Assembly: GCA_026874595.1 (NCBI GenBank)
Contig: CM049316.1
Span: 65,639,176-65,703,175 of the forward strand
Origin: Sipunculus nudus
Taxonomy: Eukaryota; Annelida; Sipuncula; Golfingiida; Sipunculidae
Length of the DNA: 64,000 bases
Reading direction: 5' to 3'
The translations under genes and the position numbers were made by a program. Positions 1 to 13,439 of the stretch are shown here, piece after piece; position 1 is the first letter of the stretch, and each line of letters begins with the position of its first letter. The notes under the pieces are model-generated. The model saw only the letters and a list, made by a program, of their open reading frames with translations, was not told the DNA's origin and did no database searches.

Positions 1-620
1 TAATTTTAGATGTCCCTGAAATCTCCTACCATACCGAAAAATGGGTCATTAGGACTTCGTTCCTTCAAGATATTAAGGAAAAAAAAACTCTGTTTTTCAT
101 AAAAAAAAGCCATTGTTACACTTCAAGGCTGCCTAATATCAAAACCACTGATCTGTTTTTGATCGTATTTAGTATTCACATTCTTTAATACATTTTCTAT
201 GAACATACCAAAAATTAGGTCAGTATTGGGTATTATTTTGAAGTTATGGGCCAAAACATAAGGCAATTTTTAAAAAATCAGGAAATATATTTACTCACCT
301 AACATGAGAATTGCTGAATCTAGAGACTTTTTTCAGGAATATAACTTTATTTAATCAAGATTCAATTATTTACCCAAAATTAGATCTGAATTTTGCAAAT
401 TTTTCAAGTTATTAGCATAAATAAAAAATCAATACCTTAAATTTTGTCCAACTTTGGCACTGTTGATTTAATTTTCACAGCATATATACATAAGGATTTA
501 ATCTTTTAAAATCTGAAATTTCAAAGAAATTGATTGGAAAGAATAGCTTTTATTCATGTTTTCATACACCATGTGAAGTGTTGTTTACATCTAGTTCACC
601 TAGTAGTACAGCCTTCACTT
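1..620 (+). repeat. Partial copy of a ~680 bp dispersed repeat module
   Basis: The window opens inside a module that recurs at about 17369-18000 and 18049-18720. Shared landmarks are 'tagatgtcccc/ctgaa', 'cttcgttcctt', 'ctgcctaatatcaaaacc' and the phrase 'cccaactttg' near the end. Identity is partial, as expected of an old transposon-derived family. No coding potential was seen. It lies inside the DGAT1 intron. Confidence 0.65.
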
Positions 621-1317
621 GCATTATGTAACCCACCCTAGGCAGCTTGCCTTGGGTCAGCCTGGCCACTACCAGCAGGCTTCCCCTCTGCCCTGCACTC
701 CCCCCCCCCAGATGGTGCATAAACTAGATGAATGTTATTATTTTCTGTATTTGATTCATTCTTATTCTAGGCTATGCTACATTTTAGATTTTGTATTGTA
801 CCACCAGGGTTACAATGATTAAAGTGTACATTTAATTGTGTCCACAAAGTGGTGTATTGTTATGAAAGTGTGGATGTTCATCAGATAAGTAATTCCTTAC
901 TTCAGAAATGTAAAAACTTCACCAGATGTGAAATTGACTATTAATTCCAGTAATAAATTAAAACTGGGATAGTAATTAGCACAATGATATTGTTTGTCCC
1001 TCATTCAACCAACAGTGTGTATAATTTATTTGAAAAGATGTTTTATTTTATCAAATTACTTTTATTTTATTTTGGTGAATAACATTAAGCATGTACTGAA
1101 AACTCTAATGTGCAAAACTTTTTTATACCGATTCAAGGAATATTCTTGTAGATGCCATGTTGTGGCATTATTTTCTTTTAAATTCAGTTTAAACATTTAT
1201 GATTTTAAAAAAATAAAATATATGTGTATGCATAATATGACCCAATATGAGCTACACTCTGGATATATGATGATTGCAACTTTTGCAACAATTCTAATAT
1301 TAACTTATATTTTCAGG

Positions 1318-3766
1318 TTTTTTTTAGCTCAGCTGACTTTCAGTCATGCTGGGCTATAGCGATGGGTCTTTGTCCGTCGTCCTTCCGTCTGTCCGTCCGG
1401 CCGGCCGTCCGGCCGTTTGCAGGGCACAAATCGTAACCGTAGGGGCTAGGGCCATGAACCCTATGCAGTCTTAGAGGTTATAAAAAGATCTCCTTGCAAA
1501 GCTGAAATTAGGTCACTGCGACCTGTATTCTCGAAGTTATGGGGTGTGTTTGCACCCCCCATAAATAACTCTTTGAGACAAAATTTTCATCCAAAACCTT
1601 CCATCTTTCACATACAGCTCACCTACCAACAGGGGAAGAACCATAATTTTTTTTAGGTCAAAAGGTCAAAGGTCAAGGTCACAGGAGCCTCTTCTTTGAA
1701 AAGCCTGTGGATGCATTTTAAGCCAACCCTTTCATCCCAATTCTTTGATCTTTCACATATAGCTAACCTACTAAGTTGGAGAAGAATCCTATAGATTTTG
1801 AGGTAACAAGGTCAAAGGTCAGGGTCACAGGATCCACTTCTTTGAAAAGGTTGTGGACACATTTCAAGCTTGACTTTTCATTCCAAACCTTCCAGCACTG
1901 ATATCGCTTCTCTGCCAACAGGGGAAAAGACCTGTTGATTTTGAGGTCAAAGGTCAAGTTCACAGCACCCACTTCTTGCGTGGAGTCATTTTCAGGCAAA
2001 CTTTTCAATCTGTACCTTCCATCTGTCCTATATGGCTTACCTACCAATAAGGGAAGAAGCCAATTGATGTTGAGGTCAAAAAGTCAAAGGTCAAGGTCAC
2101 AATATTTAATTGTTCTAAATGCTTGTGAGCATATTTCAAGTGTAACTGTTCAACCCAAACCTTCAGTCTTTCACATATGCCACATCTATGCATCTCTCAG
2201 TTTGACTCAAACTTCATATTTATGGGTCTTTTTGCTTGAATAAATAACTTATTGATTTTGGGGTCAGCTGGTCAGCAGGTTAAAGGTTGCAGGTCAAAGT
2301 TATTCACCCATTGGTTGCCAAGTAATTACACCAGATTTAAGTAGTTAGTGGTTACCCATCATTGAGAAAGAATCCAGTTGATATATGGGCAAAAGGCCAA
2401 GGTCATAGGTCAGGGATGTTCACAATTACTTATTTTATAGACTATCTCTATTTTTCTTGTATATATAACCATCCCACTCCAGCTGGTACATCTCCCTGTG
2501 TGGCTGTAATTGTGAGTGACACTGGTGACATATGACTCCCTTTTGTATCAGCCTATTAAGTGATAAGGCTCAGTGATAGGTAACTCGTTACTTCATAACA
2601 AAAACCCTGTTGTCAGAATGCTTCAGCCAGGCATTAAGACTATGAGAGTATAGTATTAAGGTTTAGCTACTGATTTATAAGATGATGGGAACATTTTGCA
2701 GTTTATTTTATGGAATCCTAGCAATAAACTTAGTTTCCTAGATATCTGAATATTTTAATATATATCACCACATATAAAAGCAAGTGTTTGTTCTCATAAT
2801 ATGTGGATGTGTACCTTGATTTAGGATGGCTTTTTGTTTTATTTCAAGACTCTTAGTCATGCTTTCTGCATTTCTTTTCTTTCAGGTTTGGCAGTTTACC
2901 TACCCTGCTGACCCCATTGAAAAGCAGAGTGATAATAAAAAATATTGGACTTACACTTTTTACAATTGCATATCTATAAATCTGATATGAGGGCCTGGAC
3001 ATGCCTTTTGAATTATTTTGGGCATTAATTACTGGATAATTTGCCCCAAGTTTGGTCTCTTATTGGAGAATGTGGGATATCAAATGTCATACTTTCCATT
3101 AAAATCCATTATGTCTGCCAGTTAGCCACCTTAGAAATTCTTTCTTCAGTGCAGTTTCAGTAATTTTTCTTTAATGTTTGGTCCGATTTAGAGAATGTTT
3201 GTTGTCTGATTTCAGACTTGTCAGAAGTCCAATATGGCCAGCAGGCAACCATCTTTTAATTCCTTTTGATCATATTATCTCAAGAACAGTTAAAGTGAAT
3301 GCAGTTGGATGTATATTTAAATGTAATCTTGTAAAGGATTGGGTCAAATATTTCTGAATAAATATTACCATCATTTATAAAAGTGCAGTACAGTTGGCTT
3401 GTATTGAATAAAAATTCATACAGAAGCACCTGTTTCTCAATAATTCTTGCATGTATTTCCTTGATTTTTGCTATATATTTTGATCTTATATTTGCCCTTT
3501 GTGGTGTTCCTTTTGAGACTGACAGGTTTCAAGCAAACTGTTGGAATAGTTCCTGATAGCTTAACAATCATGCATTTTCCTCAGACCATCAATTCACTGT
3601 GTTTTAACCAGACATAGGTGATATATATTTCTGTTGTCATAGAAAATTTTGAACAAATTTGCAAATTGGTTCTTCAAAATTTGACTGGAAGTTGTGAATC
3701 TCAGTCCATGATGTCACAGGTCATGCTTGGCAGCTGAGCATCATGACCCATGGGTCACTTGTATTA
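1318..3766 (+). mobile_element. GTCC-headed dispersed repeat element, copy 1 (non-coding)
   Basis: The left end reads 'tttagctcagctgact', followed by 'gggctatag' and a GTCC/GGCC-rich head at 1370-1420. The right end reads 'cagctgagc', then a palindromic tail 'gacccatgggtc' ending near 3766. The same two ends bracket 17213-19937, and the tail recurs at 4729-4762. Ends are related by the short inverted motif GCTCAGCTG/CAGCTGAGC. No ORF of significance lies inside, so it is non-autonomous or only a remnant. I recognise the head and tail style as typical of bivalve dispersed repeats, but I cannot place it in a superfamily. Confidence 0.55.
1650..2100 (+). repeat. Degenerate ~135-146 bp tandem array with AGGTCAAAGGTCA in each unit
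   Basis: Four diverged units lie inside the dispersed element. Each carries a direct repeat of AGGTCA with one spacer base. Perfect AGGTCAAAGGTCA occurs at 1663-1675, 1809-1821 and 1944-1956, and a one-mismatch version at 2081-2093. The flanking text 'cttctttgaaaag', 'ttccat/ctttcacata' and 'aacaggggaa' also recurs between units. The hexamer arrangement is the DR1 arrangement bound by HNF4/RXR-type nuclear receptors in animals. Whether it is used here is unknown. Confidence 0.65.
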
Positions 3767-4762
3767 AAAATTTATAAAACCTGTAAATAAAAAAATGATT
3801 CAGATAAAAACTTCTTAATGAAAAAAGTGGATATGCTTAAAAAAAATAGGATTATATATAAACTTAAATGCATTATTCCCTTGAAAGTGAAATAAAGGTA
3901 TTAGTCCATTCTGTCCACTTGCCTGTCCATCTGTAAATTTTCATATGCATCACAGTATCTCAAAATTTTACTGGTTTTCTTCATGACAGTCTTGTCAGAG
4001 TATTAGTTTGCAATCATATATTTAGAACTTTACTATAACGAAGTAGGAGGGCCCCTTTCCTCTTAGCTTTTCATATTCTTATATAAATGAAAAACATTAC
4101 AATAGAATATTTCTACATCCACCTTCGTGCTGCCCTCACTTTTCCCTTCTCCAAACCCCATCCCAAAGTCAGCCTCAGTAAGCAAGAACAAGATGAATCA
4201 GATATATTCATACTTTAATATTTTGTATAACTATTCATCCATAGGTACCTATGTACATGCCAGAAATTATGTCAATATTGTGTAATATGTAGACATAGTG
4301 GGCATCACAATAATGTACCTTGTCAAGACTTAAAGAGTTATTGTGTCATACAGTCACAAATTCATAAATCACTTCATCAGCATAGTTAATCATAACATCA
4401 TATCTGTCAAATTGAAAGCTTGCAGACTACCATACACTTTAGATCCTTCAACAAATAGCCTTATCATCATTCTACTACTGCTTATTACTGCTGTCATTGC
4501 ATTCATATTTGCTCAAATATATCACAATTTTCAACCCCTCCTAAATAAATAAAAAATAAACCACTATATTTGACTCTATTTATCCATCAGTCAGGTAATT
4601 TCATTTATCATTTACTCACATATTACATTACATTCCTTTATAATAGCCCAACATGTCCATGATATTCATAAGCTTTATCGACTCGATATAGTATCACAGT
4701 GGAGAAACATTTATAGTACAATCACGATCAGCTGAGCGCCGTGACCCATGGGTCCCTTGTTT
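3767..4762 (+). repeat. Second dispersed-repeat tail segment
   Basis: This AT-rich stretch ends with 'cagctgagcgccgtgaccc' and the perfect palindrome GACCCATGGGTC at 4729-4762, the same terminus found at 3733-3766 and 19905-19937. It looks like the 3' part of a second, overlapping or nested copy of the family. No gene is seen; the short ORF at 4343-4552 has no recognisable domain. Confidence 0.45.
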
Positions 4763-5531
4763 CGTTATGTTTCCATACACCACTCGGCAGTGGAACGTGG
4801 TTAGAATGTGGTGCGGCCAGTAAGTAAGGTTTTGGGTATTTTTTACTCCAGTGAAGAAGCCTTCCAGGTATTTTACAATTATAAGGTGCGGCCATTAGAC
4901 GACGTGCGGCGGCAAAATGCGGATCTATGGTATAATGCTGTATTGCACCAGTTAGCTGAAGTAAGCATTGAAGGTGGGGTACAAAATTTCTGCAAAAGAC
5001 ATTAAGAGAAAGAAAGTAGCAGAAAGGGGGTAACAGGAGGTTAAATCAAACAATTTTAGCTGTAAGCGGGCCATGATGTCTTCATGGTTGGCCATTGCAT
5101 AAATTAAAGGTCATGTGACTGTGAATCATGTGACCTGTCTTGTGATGGCATAAACCAAACCGAGGATATCTAACAGGTCCGAGAAATGATCATTCACCCA
5201 ATTATTGCCAATCCCCTATCCACTGACCAGTCTTCTAAATATTGACCAAATCACCTAAATATTGCCAGTGATTGCCCATGCATAAATCTCTATGGTGCTT
5301 ATTTTTACACCAAGATGTATTTTGGAGAAGTAAACCCTCAAGGGTTGAACTTGAACCACTTCCCTTTTCTTATATAGTGGGTCATATCAGGAGGCATACA
5401 GGAAAATATGTTATACCCCATAAAAAGGAACTTCCTAGTAACCAACATGAGCAGTTAAATATGTATGAAAACATAATGAAAACCTACTTCAAAAAAAGCC
5501 GTCACTAACTAAACGATTTCTGTGTTTGCAG
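4763..5531. other. DGAT1 intron remainder, no gene recognised
   Basis: Two short open frames (4808-5005 and 5272-5508) were inspected as possible upstream DGAT1 exons. Neither encodes the His-Glu-containing segment that should precede the next exon. The stretch ends in a good 3' splice site ('ctgtgtttgcag') at 5520-5531. Confidence 0.5.
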
Positions 5532-5594
5532 TACCTTGTATCTGTTCCACTACGCATGTTCAGAATCTGGGCATTCATGGCTATGCTGTCACAG
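5532..5594 (+). CDS. DGAT1: Diacylglycerol O-acyltransferase 1, penultimate coding exon
   Basis: DGAT1 is an ER multipass enzyme of the MBOAT family that joins diacylglycerol and acyl-CoA to make triacylglycerol. This 63-base exon encodes 21 residues beginning YLVSVPLRMFRIWAF, which matches the segment directly after the catalytic His-Glu of animal DGAT1 (recognised from memory of the vertebrate protein). It is bounded by a 3' splice site 'tttgcag' at 5525-5531 and a consensus 5' splice site 'gtaaga' at 5595. Both boundaries fall between codons, so it joins in frame to the exon at 7322. The preceding exon, which should carry the catalytic histidine, was not found in 1-5531 and is presumed to lie upstream of the window. 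The intron before this exon is therefore over 5.5 kb and repeat-filled. Confidence 0.9.
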
Positions 5595-7321
5595 GTAAGA
5601 AAGGTCATGCTTTTAGAACTCCTTTTTTTAAAGGGAACAGAGCTTATTAAAATCAGTAATCTGAAATGATAAATAATTTTAAAGAATTTATAATTCATAT
5701 CTACTCAGCATCATTAAGTCATAAAATATGGAATGGGTGATTACTTTGTAATGTAAATGTAGATTTTTTTTCCATGATAGAAAACAAAATTTTGTAACTT
5801 CTTTTAACAGAGCTGTCTAAGAGTGAGGCTGCAAATTACCTAAAAGGAACCCTTGTCTCTGAGATCAGATGTATATGTTAGGCATTCATTTGAGATTTAT
5901 ATGGCATTAAATAGTTATTATATATTATTTATGAATGGAAAAGTTTGAAGCTTTAGATGAAAATTTGAAAGTGTCTGAAAAGTTGATCTAAGTTATATAT
6001 GTTATAACATATATAGGGGTAATGCTGCATTTGTTACTGCTCTGAAATATGGTAATTATGAGTTTCCTAGGCTGAGTGGAAAAAAATTTTCGAAACATTA
6101 TCCAATTTGGATGTACCACTTGGTAACTAGGATTTTGCGGAGCATGACGATTAGTCCCACTTAGTGACTTTCACCTTAATTCACTGCTTTTTGAGATGCA
6201 GGGAGCATTTAAAGACACCAATATTTGACTGCTTTACATGAGAGTTTTCAATGTCAAATAAAATTGAACAAATGTGGCATGAAACATATTTTATGGATCA
6301 GTTTCTTTTTGGTTGCTATAACCTTCTAGACATCTGGTCATCGAATCTACTGTCTGGTACCAAATGTTTTCAAGTCGTATGTACAACCTGCCATATAGTG
6401 ATTACTATATTTCCGTGTGGTAACGAACGCAGCATTTAGTGAAGAGCAGCCAATAAACATGATGTTGTGCAGTACTGTCATAAAGAGTTCATAGCAAATG
6501 ATAAATACTATGAAAAATAAACATTATTATGATTATTAACATTGGTATCCAGGCTTTGTCATTGACTTAAAGGGACACATTCAGGAGCATTATTATGCCT
6601 ATTCTTTTTACTCTTATATCAGTTCACTTTTGTTTTATACAAAAGTTTCAAGACAAAAGCATCCCAGCACAGCCTTTTAGTTACTCCCTTTTGGCTATTT
6701 AATACCTAATTATAGTTTTGCTTGTTAGTAAATACAGTCCACATGTGTCTGTTTACAATAACTTGGCCGTGTGACCGCAGGTCCTGATTTGCTCATGTGT
6801 GACAGATCCTAAACAATTTAAGTTTCAGCCAGGGTAACATGTATTATAGTTTTGGGCCAAGTCAGGGCATTACCTGATTGACAGAAGTTTAAGCCCAGGC
6901 AGTGCAGGGAGTTCCATGCGCTCTATTTATGTTGACACCTATGATCATGCAAGGTCCGCTGTTTTTAACACTTGTGTGCAGGAGTATACTGTTTCAGGGG
7001 ATTATTTTGGCAGGTACCAATTTATTTCAAAGAGAAGACAGTATTTTTCATGTTAATTCAAGATGATTTATAGGTGATTAAACCATTTTAAGCTAAGTTA
7101 AGATAAGGGTATTGAAGCAGACTTGTGAACTATAAATTGTAAATTGCACCAGGCACCAACAGTGGCACAAAACATAAACATAGCATGCATGCCTCCTGGT
7201 TTTTCTCAGAAACTTTTGTATTCAGCCAAAATGAGCGAGTAGCCTGAGATTATATACATATTATTTTAAATGATTATATGAACCTTTAATTGATTAAATA
7301 TAATGTTTGCCTTTTCTGTAG

Positions 7322-7468
7322 GTCCCCCTTGCCATATTTGTACGTCAGTTTGAAGGGAAGACAGGTAATATGATGATGTGGATCAGCTTGATCATTGGGC
7401 AGCCAGCAGCCATCTTGATGTACTACCATGACTACTACGTCACAAATGTAGCTACGTCAGCAACATAA
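7322..7468 (+). CDS. DGAT1: Diacylglycerol O-acyltransferase 1, last coding exon
   Basis: The exon follows 'gccttttctgtag' at 7309-7321 and encodes 48 residues before the TAA at 7466-7468. It begins [16 protein letters not shown] and contains [20 protein letters not shown]. That is the characteristic C-terminal membrane segment of DGAT1, where vertebrate proteins read SLIIGQPIAVLMYVHDYYV. It joins in phase 0 to the exon at 5532-5594 across a 1.7 kb intron. The C-terminal tail (TNVATSAT) is short, as in other animals. A 3' UTR with a polyadenylation signal follows. MRPS17 lies downstream in convergent orientation. The only real alternative is a processed or paralogous copy, but the intact splice sites argue for the functional gene. 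Confidence 0.92.
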   Translation, partial: VPLAIFVRQFEGKTGNMMMWISLIIGQPAAILMYYHDYYVTNVATSAT

Positions 7469-7905
7469 TAACAACAGCCTGTATCTCAAGCATTTCAACA
7501 TAGAGAGTACATGACCACAGCATCAGATGTAGCATGTCAGCAATAGAATGATAATATGACAGCCAGTGTCTCAGCACAGACATTAGATGAATTTTACATC
7601 AGAACTGTAACAACATTAGCAACATTTATGTAACAGCCAGTATCAAAGCAAAGATGGATATAGCACAAATTTGCATATATTAGTTATTGCATCTTATAAT
7701 TAGTCTAAGAAAATGGATGCATAAAAATCATAGCAACAGCAAACTGGTATGTAATAGACATTTATCTTGCCTCTCTGGAAACAGGCTCAAGCTTTAATAG
7801 GTGGAATAATGCAATATTGCCATTCCATTTAGCAATCACATACTGTAAGAGAATCATTGACACCTCATAGAGGATGTAAAGAAAATGCAGTGTTTTTGAA
7901 TCATA

Positions 7906-7911
7906 AATAAA
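7906..7911 (+). terminator. Candidate DGAT1 polyadenylation signal (AATAAA)
   Basis: This canonical AATAAA lies 440 bases past the DGAT1 stop codon, in AT-rich 3' flank. It is the first AATAAA I noticed after the stop. Later AATAAA motifs exist, so a longer 3' UTR is possible. Confidence 0.4.
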
Positions 7912-8705
7912 TGATTAGCAGAGTTTTAAAGTAGGCCATTCCATATTGATGTTTCTTTGTATATAACTTACTGAGTAAATATTATGAATTATATTACCAT
8001 AGCTGGAGTACATGACCAAAATCTAAACTCTGTTCCACTGCTCCTGCACATGTATTTTCTGGGAATGCATTTTATTCAGGCATCTTAGCAAAATTAGGTA
8101 AGTGGGAAATTAATAGAATGAATTTGTGGAATATATCTGTGTGACTTTGCCAGGCATCAGGTATTCCTTTGGCTGTGTTCACAGTTGGCATAGCAGGTAT
8201 ATAGGGTGTTGTGATACTCTGTGTGAAATCATGTCAAATTCCTGGGGATGTACCTTATGTGAAAATATGGAAAAGAACCCCCTTAGGACACACATGGCAT
8301 CGGTTGGAGGCAATACTACAGGGGCATCACACAACAATGATTAAATATCACAACCAAATTTAACAAATTCTTTACTTTCCAATTCACTGTTCAAATTTTT
8401 CCAAAAATTGCAAGATTTCTCTTCGGATCTCAGCTAATGATGCTTTCTGAACAGAAAAATCATCATGGGGAAAGCAGGACAACAGGGTTTGTGGAACAGA
8501 TTATAAATACAAAGGGTACCTCTGTAAAACGCAAAATAGCCAGTATGCAGTTCAGGGAGAACTTACCAAGCTTAAGTGCTGTTTTATTTTCATTGTTCAT
8601 ATTGTTTGATGTCAGTTAATATAACTATGTTTGTTGAAAGTTATTTTTGTAAAATGTGCTTTCTAACAAGTTAATAATACCAAAGTAATGAATTTGGATA
8701 ATTGA

Positions 8706-8708
<3 letters not shown>

Positions 8709-8757
<49 letters not shown>
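8709..8757. repeat. (TA)n microsatellite
   Basis: About 24 uninterrupted AT dinucleotides, ending where the pattern breaks to 'aata'. Confidence 0.97.
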
Positions 8758-8761
<4 letters not shown>

Positions 8762-10782
8762 CAGCTTAAGAATATTTTTCATGTTTTGTATGAAAGAGTA
8801 CAGTGCATATAGTATATGTCATAACAAAGTCATATATTGTGCCATGACAATCATGCCTAATGTTGTAAATCTCCACAAGAGGTCACTCTGCAAATGAACT
8901 TTATTTTTACTTTTCATGCCCTCATTTCACCCCACCATGTTGAAAATAGACCATATGGGAAATAAATTCCAGTTTGAGTAGAGCCTGTTATTCCAAATCA
9001 ATGCAAAAATTGTTTCTATAGAAGTGAATACAATTACTTGAGTGTGGTGGCATTCAAATAACTGGGCTTGTTAATACTAGAAAAAAAAGACAGTAGCTGT
9101 ATTGTGAAGTCCAGAAGTTGATGCAGGGGGGTTTCAGCCACCACAACTTTCTATTAAGGGTTTTAGACCAATGTTTGTAATCTAGACCCCCCCCCCCCTT
9201 TCAAGAGCTTGGGACTTAACATTAGTCCTCCTGGGTTGGACACCCCCTTTTCCTAAACCCAGGATTTTTACCCTGAAATCTCCATTGTACTTACAGCAAG
9301 ATTTTGCAGAAATACCTTATATTATGACATAGGAAAGAAGATTTAGGTAGTAATTAATATCTCAGAGTTTATCTCAGATGGAATATGTTCTGGGAAAGAT
9401 AATTTTTGGAGCATCATTACTGTAATGTGTTGTCTATCTCTGAAATACTGAAGCATGCATTTGTCATTGTATTACATAGCAACTGTTTTCCTACCAGATT
9501 CGCATAGCTATACATGTATATTTATCAATGTAACCGGTGAGGATAGAGTACTTGTGGTTAACTTTGTTGTGTTTTTACAATTGTTGAAACAATGGAACAA
9601 TAAATGTCATCGTAAATGATCTATGACAGTGTTAATGTAATAAAAATACAATATGTATATTACAAAATATCAGAGTCATTGTTATGATAATATACAATAC
9701 ATAGTGTAATATTATTGTAATCATAATCCATTTCACATATAATGCAATGATGTGTACTATTGTCCTCACCATGACACCACGGATACATGACTGAATGATG
9801 AAATAAATGAAATGATAATTAAAAAAAAAAAATTGCACTGAGATGTTTACCATGTAGTTTTGTCTTACATGTGCCCTGTTGTGTCAAGGCCTTTGATCAT
9901 GTAATTTTATGTGTTGGACAAGCTATAATTTCTGAAAAATATAATTAAGTGCATGTTAATAAATTTAAATGAAAATCCAACAATTTATAATTGATTGTGT
10001 ACAATGCTAATACAGATTGTTACAGCAGATTGATAAATTATCAAGTTGATCTTTCTTTGAGAAGGACAGCTGTCAATGATCCATTTTCCCAGTTTTCCAA
10101 CTTCTTTCACAGACAATTTTGAAAAAAAAACAAAAAGGATTTGAAGCAGAAATATAGGCCTTCTATAGGAAAACTTCAAGAATTTGACAATATATTTTCA
10201 GAAGCCATTTTCATTTTCACTTTAACTGTACTACATCTTTACTTAAATATTTAGTTTTGTAGCTGTTGTATGTCCTTTGTGAAAAAAAATATACCAGGAA
10301 ATATATCCTATATGTGTGAGTTTGTTAAATAACAAGGTTAGTTCTGAGATTTTTTAAGAAACAAGAGTTGTTTCAAGAAATCAAGACCAATCATGGCATT
10401 CCATTTTGTGCAGATTTTTTGTAAGATTTGTAATTTTTGTAAATAATTAATAGGCACAAACATGAACAATTTACACAATTTTAGAACAGACAATTAGGTT
10501 ACATTTCCATGTTTTAAAGTAGGTTGCACTGATGTATTTTCTGCAATATATGTGTCAATCCTACAGGAGGGTGCTAGAGGAGACTTGCAGTAGAAAATTT
10601 TAAGGCTATTTACACTGGTGTTTGTTGTTTATGTTCAGTTTTATATGTTCTTCAGTAATGGTTTTCAATATATATTTTCACAGCAATGTCTTTCATAGCT
10701 CTTTGTATATCAAGGTCAGTTTGTGCTAAAATATTTCAGTGAATATATGACCATACTGCTAATCTACATAACTTCCAAAAAT

Positions 10783-10797
10783 AGGTCACACTGACCT
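10783..10797. promoter_or_regulatory. Perfect ERE-like palindrome AGGTCACACTGACCT
   Basis: An inverted repeat of AGGTCA with a 3-base spacer, matching the consensus oestrogen response element exactly. Flanking words ('cctaatttaag') resemble the units of the array at 15340-16030, so it is probably a lone repeat unit rather than an evolved enhancer. Function is unproven. Confidence 0.4.
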
Positions 10798-13439
10798 AAT
10801 TTAAGTTAATCATGCAGGAATCACTTGAAATGGAGTATATTTTGCATTTGCATTTTGTTCATCAGATGTTGAACGATTATGTCATGTTGCTGGCATGAAA
10901 TTGAACACTTTCAGTGTACCTAGATGTGGCACTGAAGATTTCAAGAGATAGATGGTAAATAAACTATTCATTTTGCAATTAAAGAAAACATGTTGCTGTC
11001 TTGTTAAGTACTTATGTTCGTAGACAATGAATAACAGACTATACACTGTACAGAGCATCACCAAAATAGGGGTTACAAAATTTCAGGGTAATTCAACAAA
11101 AGGGATTGACTTTTCAAATTCCTCTTAATCAGATAACAGTTGATAGAATTTGCATTTTCTAACAACATATATCAGTTGTTAGCTCAAAGAAACTGCAAAT
11201 TTAAATTTCTGGGGAAACTTATATTCCAGGGAATCTTAGCATTACATTTTTGCTGAGTTTATTAAGTATTATGCTAGCTTTTGTCTAACAGTGCTAACCC
11301 TTGTTATTGGTGATGTCCTCGCATCATTAAGTGGACACTGATGGAGGCCTCAAATTCTAGTCAGACACTTTTACATCTGTACATCTTAGGAGAATACCTA
11401 ATAGACATATATATCTAAGAAAGGAAAAAGAATCAATTTTTAAAATTGATATACATTTTACTAATCAGCATGTGCATTATGTAACATTAGGCATGTTGGG
11501 TATGTTCATATTGTTTTGAGGTGCACATAAAAGGGACCGAACTGTTTCCCTTGTTAAGCTTGCTTATTTAGAAAAGCAGTTGGAATGCCGGACTTGTCAC
11601 CAGCTACCTGAGTTTTAATCCCAGATCATCTAAATATTTTCCCCCGATCAAAATTGGTGCTGATCCTGGAAGTATGATGTGTATCTAGGCTAATATTGTA
11701 CTGGCAGGAATGATATAGTGAGAGCCTTGCAATGGGGGTAAAAAATATTCCAACTGCCAACAGCAGAATTCTGATGCAAGAATTTTATAAATATTAGTAA
11801 TAAATTTAGAAAAGGAATAAGGATAAGAAATTGTTTCAAGCACAAACACTAGATGGCTCTGATAACCATACTGATACATGAAACCTTTTATTTTAAATAT
11901 GTTGAAAGGTTATTTCAAAATAACCAATGGCTTTACTGTTACTGGTACAAGCACTGCACAAGGTGCTCAGGTACTAATAGCAAACAGAAGATTCAAAGTG
12001 CCATTTCCAAACTAATTTTCAGTTTATGAAAAGAGCACAATAACCATTCACTATTTTAAGGGAACATGGAGGTTAATTAGACAAATACCAGTGTTTTCAT
12101 ATGATAAGCATGCATGCTAGAAGTTCTATGTTTTTCTACAATATGGTTCATTTGCACAAATTAGCATATACACTAGTAATGCATGTAGGAGAATTTAATG
12201 TTTGTTATTTTTGTTTAATTGGGCAACAAGAAAGGGACCTAATAGCAACTATATGACAGCCAGTAATGCTGCTTAAAATTCTTAAGTTAAACATGCTGTG
12301 TATTAATGTGAAAAAAATCATGGCAAGTTTTAACAAATTATGTTTACATTTATAGGAGCATTTGCCAATTCACAAATGCATGCACAAGTTCTCCAACACA
12401 AGGCTTTATATCCTGTAAAATATTTCTTTAAACATTTTTTTATTATTTCATTTGGTAGTTTGGTCACAACAGTGCTTGTGTCTGTGCTTATGGATGTGAT
12501 TAAGAGTGTAACTGATTAGCTAGTAGCATAACTGTGTATTTTAATGTGCTGTAAATTACTTTATCAATTTAATGACAATATTGTGCCAGCGGCACAGTTC
12601 AGAATCTGTGGATTTAGAGACTGACAGCTTTTCAGTTATATATTAAATGTAAATAAATTTCAGTGAAAATTTACATCTTGTTTTGGCTAATCAGTAGTCT
12701 TGTGAAACTGATGATGTAAATGATGTGAAACATGTTAATGATTCTACATAAATATCATTGCAGTGTTGTTAAGTACTGACAGTTGCATCATTCAAAATGC
12801 ATGTAAACTGTGACATTATTTCTTATTTGTTTCTTGGGCCATATTTTCATGTGTAAATGCATCTAGGATGCTGGTTAGAAATTATCAATGGTATTTGTGT
12901 AAGAGATGACATGACATCTCATGTTTGCATGATACATACCATTTGTAACAATTATTTTTGTTTTAGAGACAATAAAATGTATGAGCATCCTATGTATAGT
13001 GGCTTCACTCTCATCTTTGTAAACATACCAGGGCTCAGAAACTCCCCAACTGACCGATCCATGAACTCTGTGACCTTTATCGAATATTCATTCAATGAAT
13101 AATCATAAGCATTACTTAAAGAGCAACTAATCAGGTGACCGTAAGCATTGTAAAGTGTCAATCATCTGACAAAAACAAAAATGCATAATTAGGCAGAACT
13201 CTGCTAAACAGAACACATGTAGTCTTTACCAGTACCCATGTTTGCATGATTTCAGGATATTTTCTTATACAAAGAAGACGGTATAAAAAGTTCTAGGCCA
13301 TAGGTTGCAGGAGCCATTCCTCCAACTACCGAATATAAATGTCTCATCTTGCATGTAATTTGTATGAGACCACTTAAAATATTGCAAGATGGTTCACAAT
13401 CACCAAGATATATTCAACAATGGAGAACTGCGATACCAG

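Larger units (their letters stand above)
7912..13430. other. Intergenic stretch between convergent DGAT1 and MRPS17, no gene recognised
   Basis: AT-rich sequence with only short random ORFs. It holds a (TA)n microsatellite at 8709-8757, a poly-C run near 9187-9198 and an isolated perfect ERE-type palindrome at 10783-10797. No splice-bounded coding segment or RNA gene could be supported. Confidence 0.5.

Noticed and set aside
4808-5508. Short + strand ORFs considered as upstream DGAT1 exons
   Set aside because: They do not encode the expected segment ending in His-Glu, and their boundaries do not match splice sites joining to 5532.
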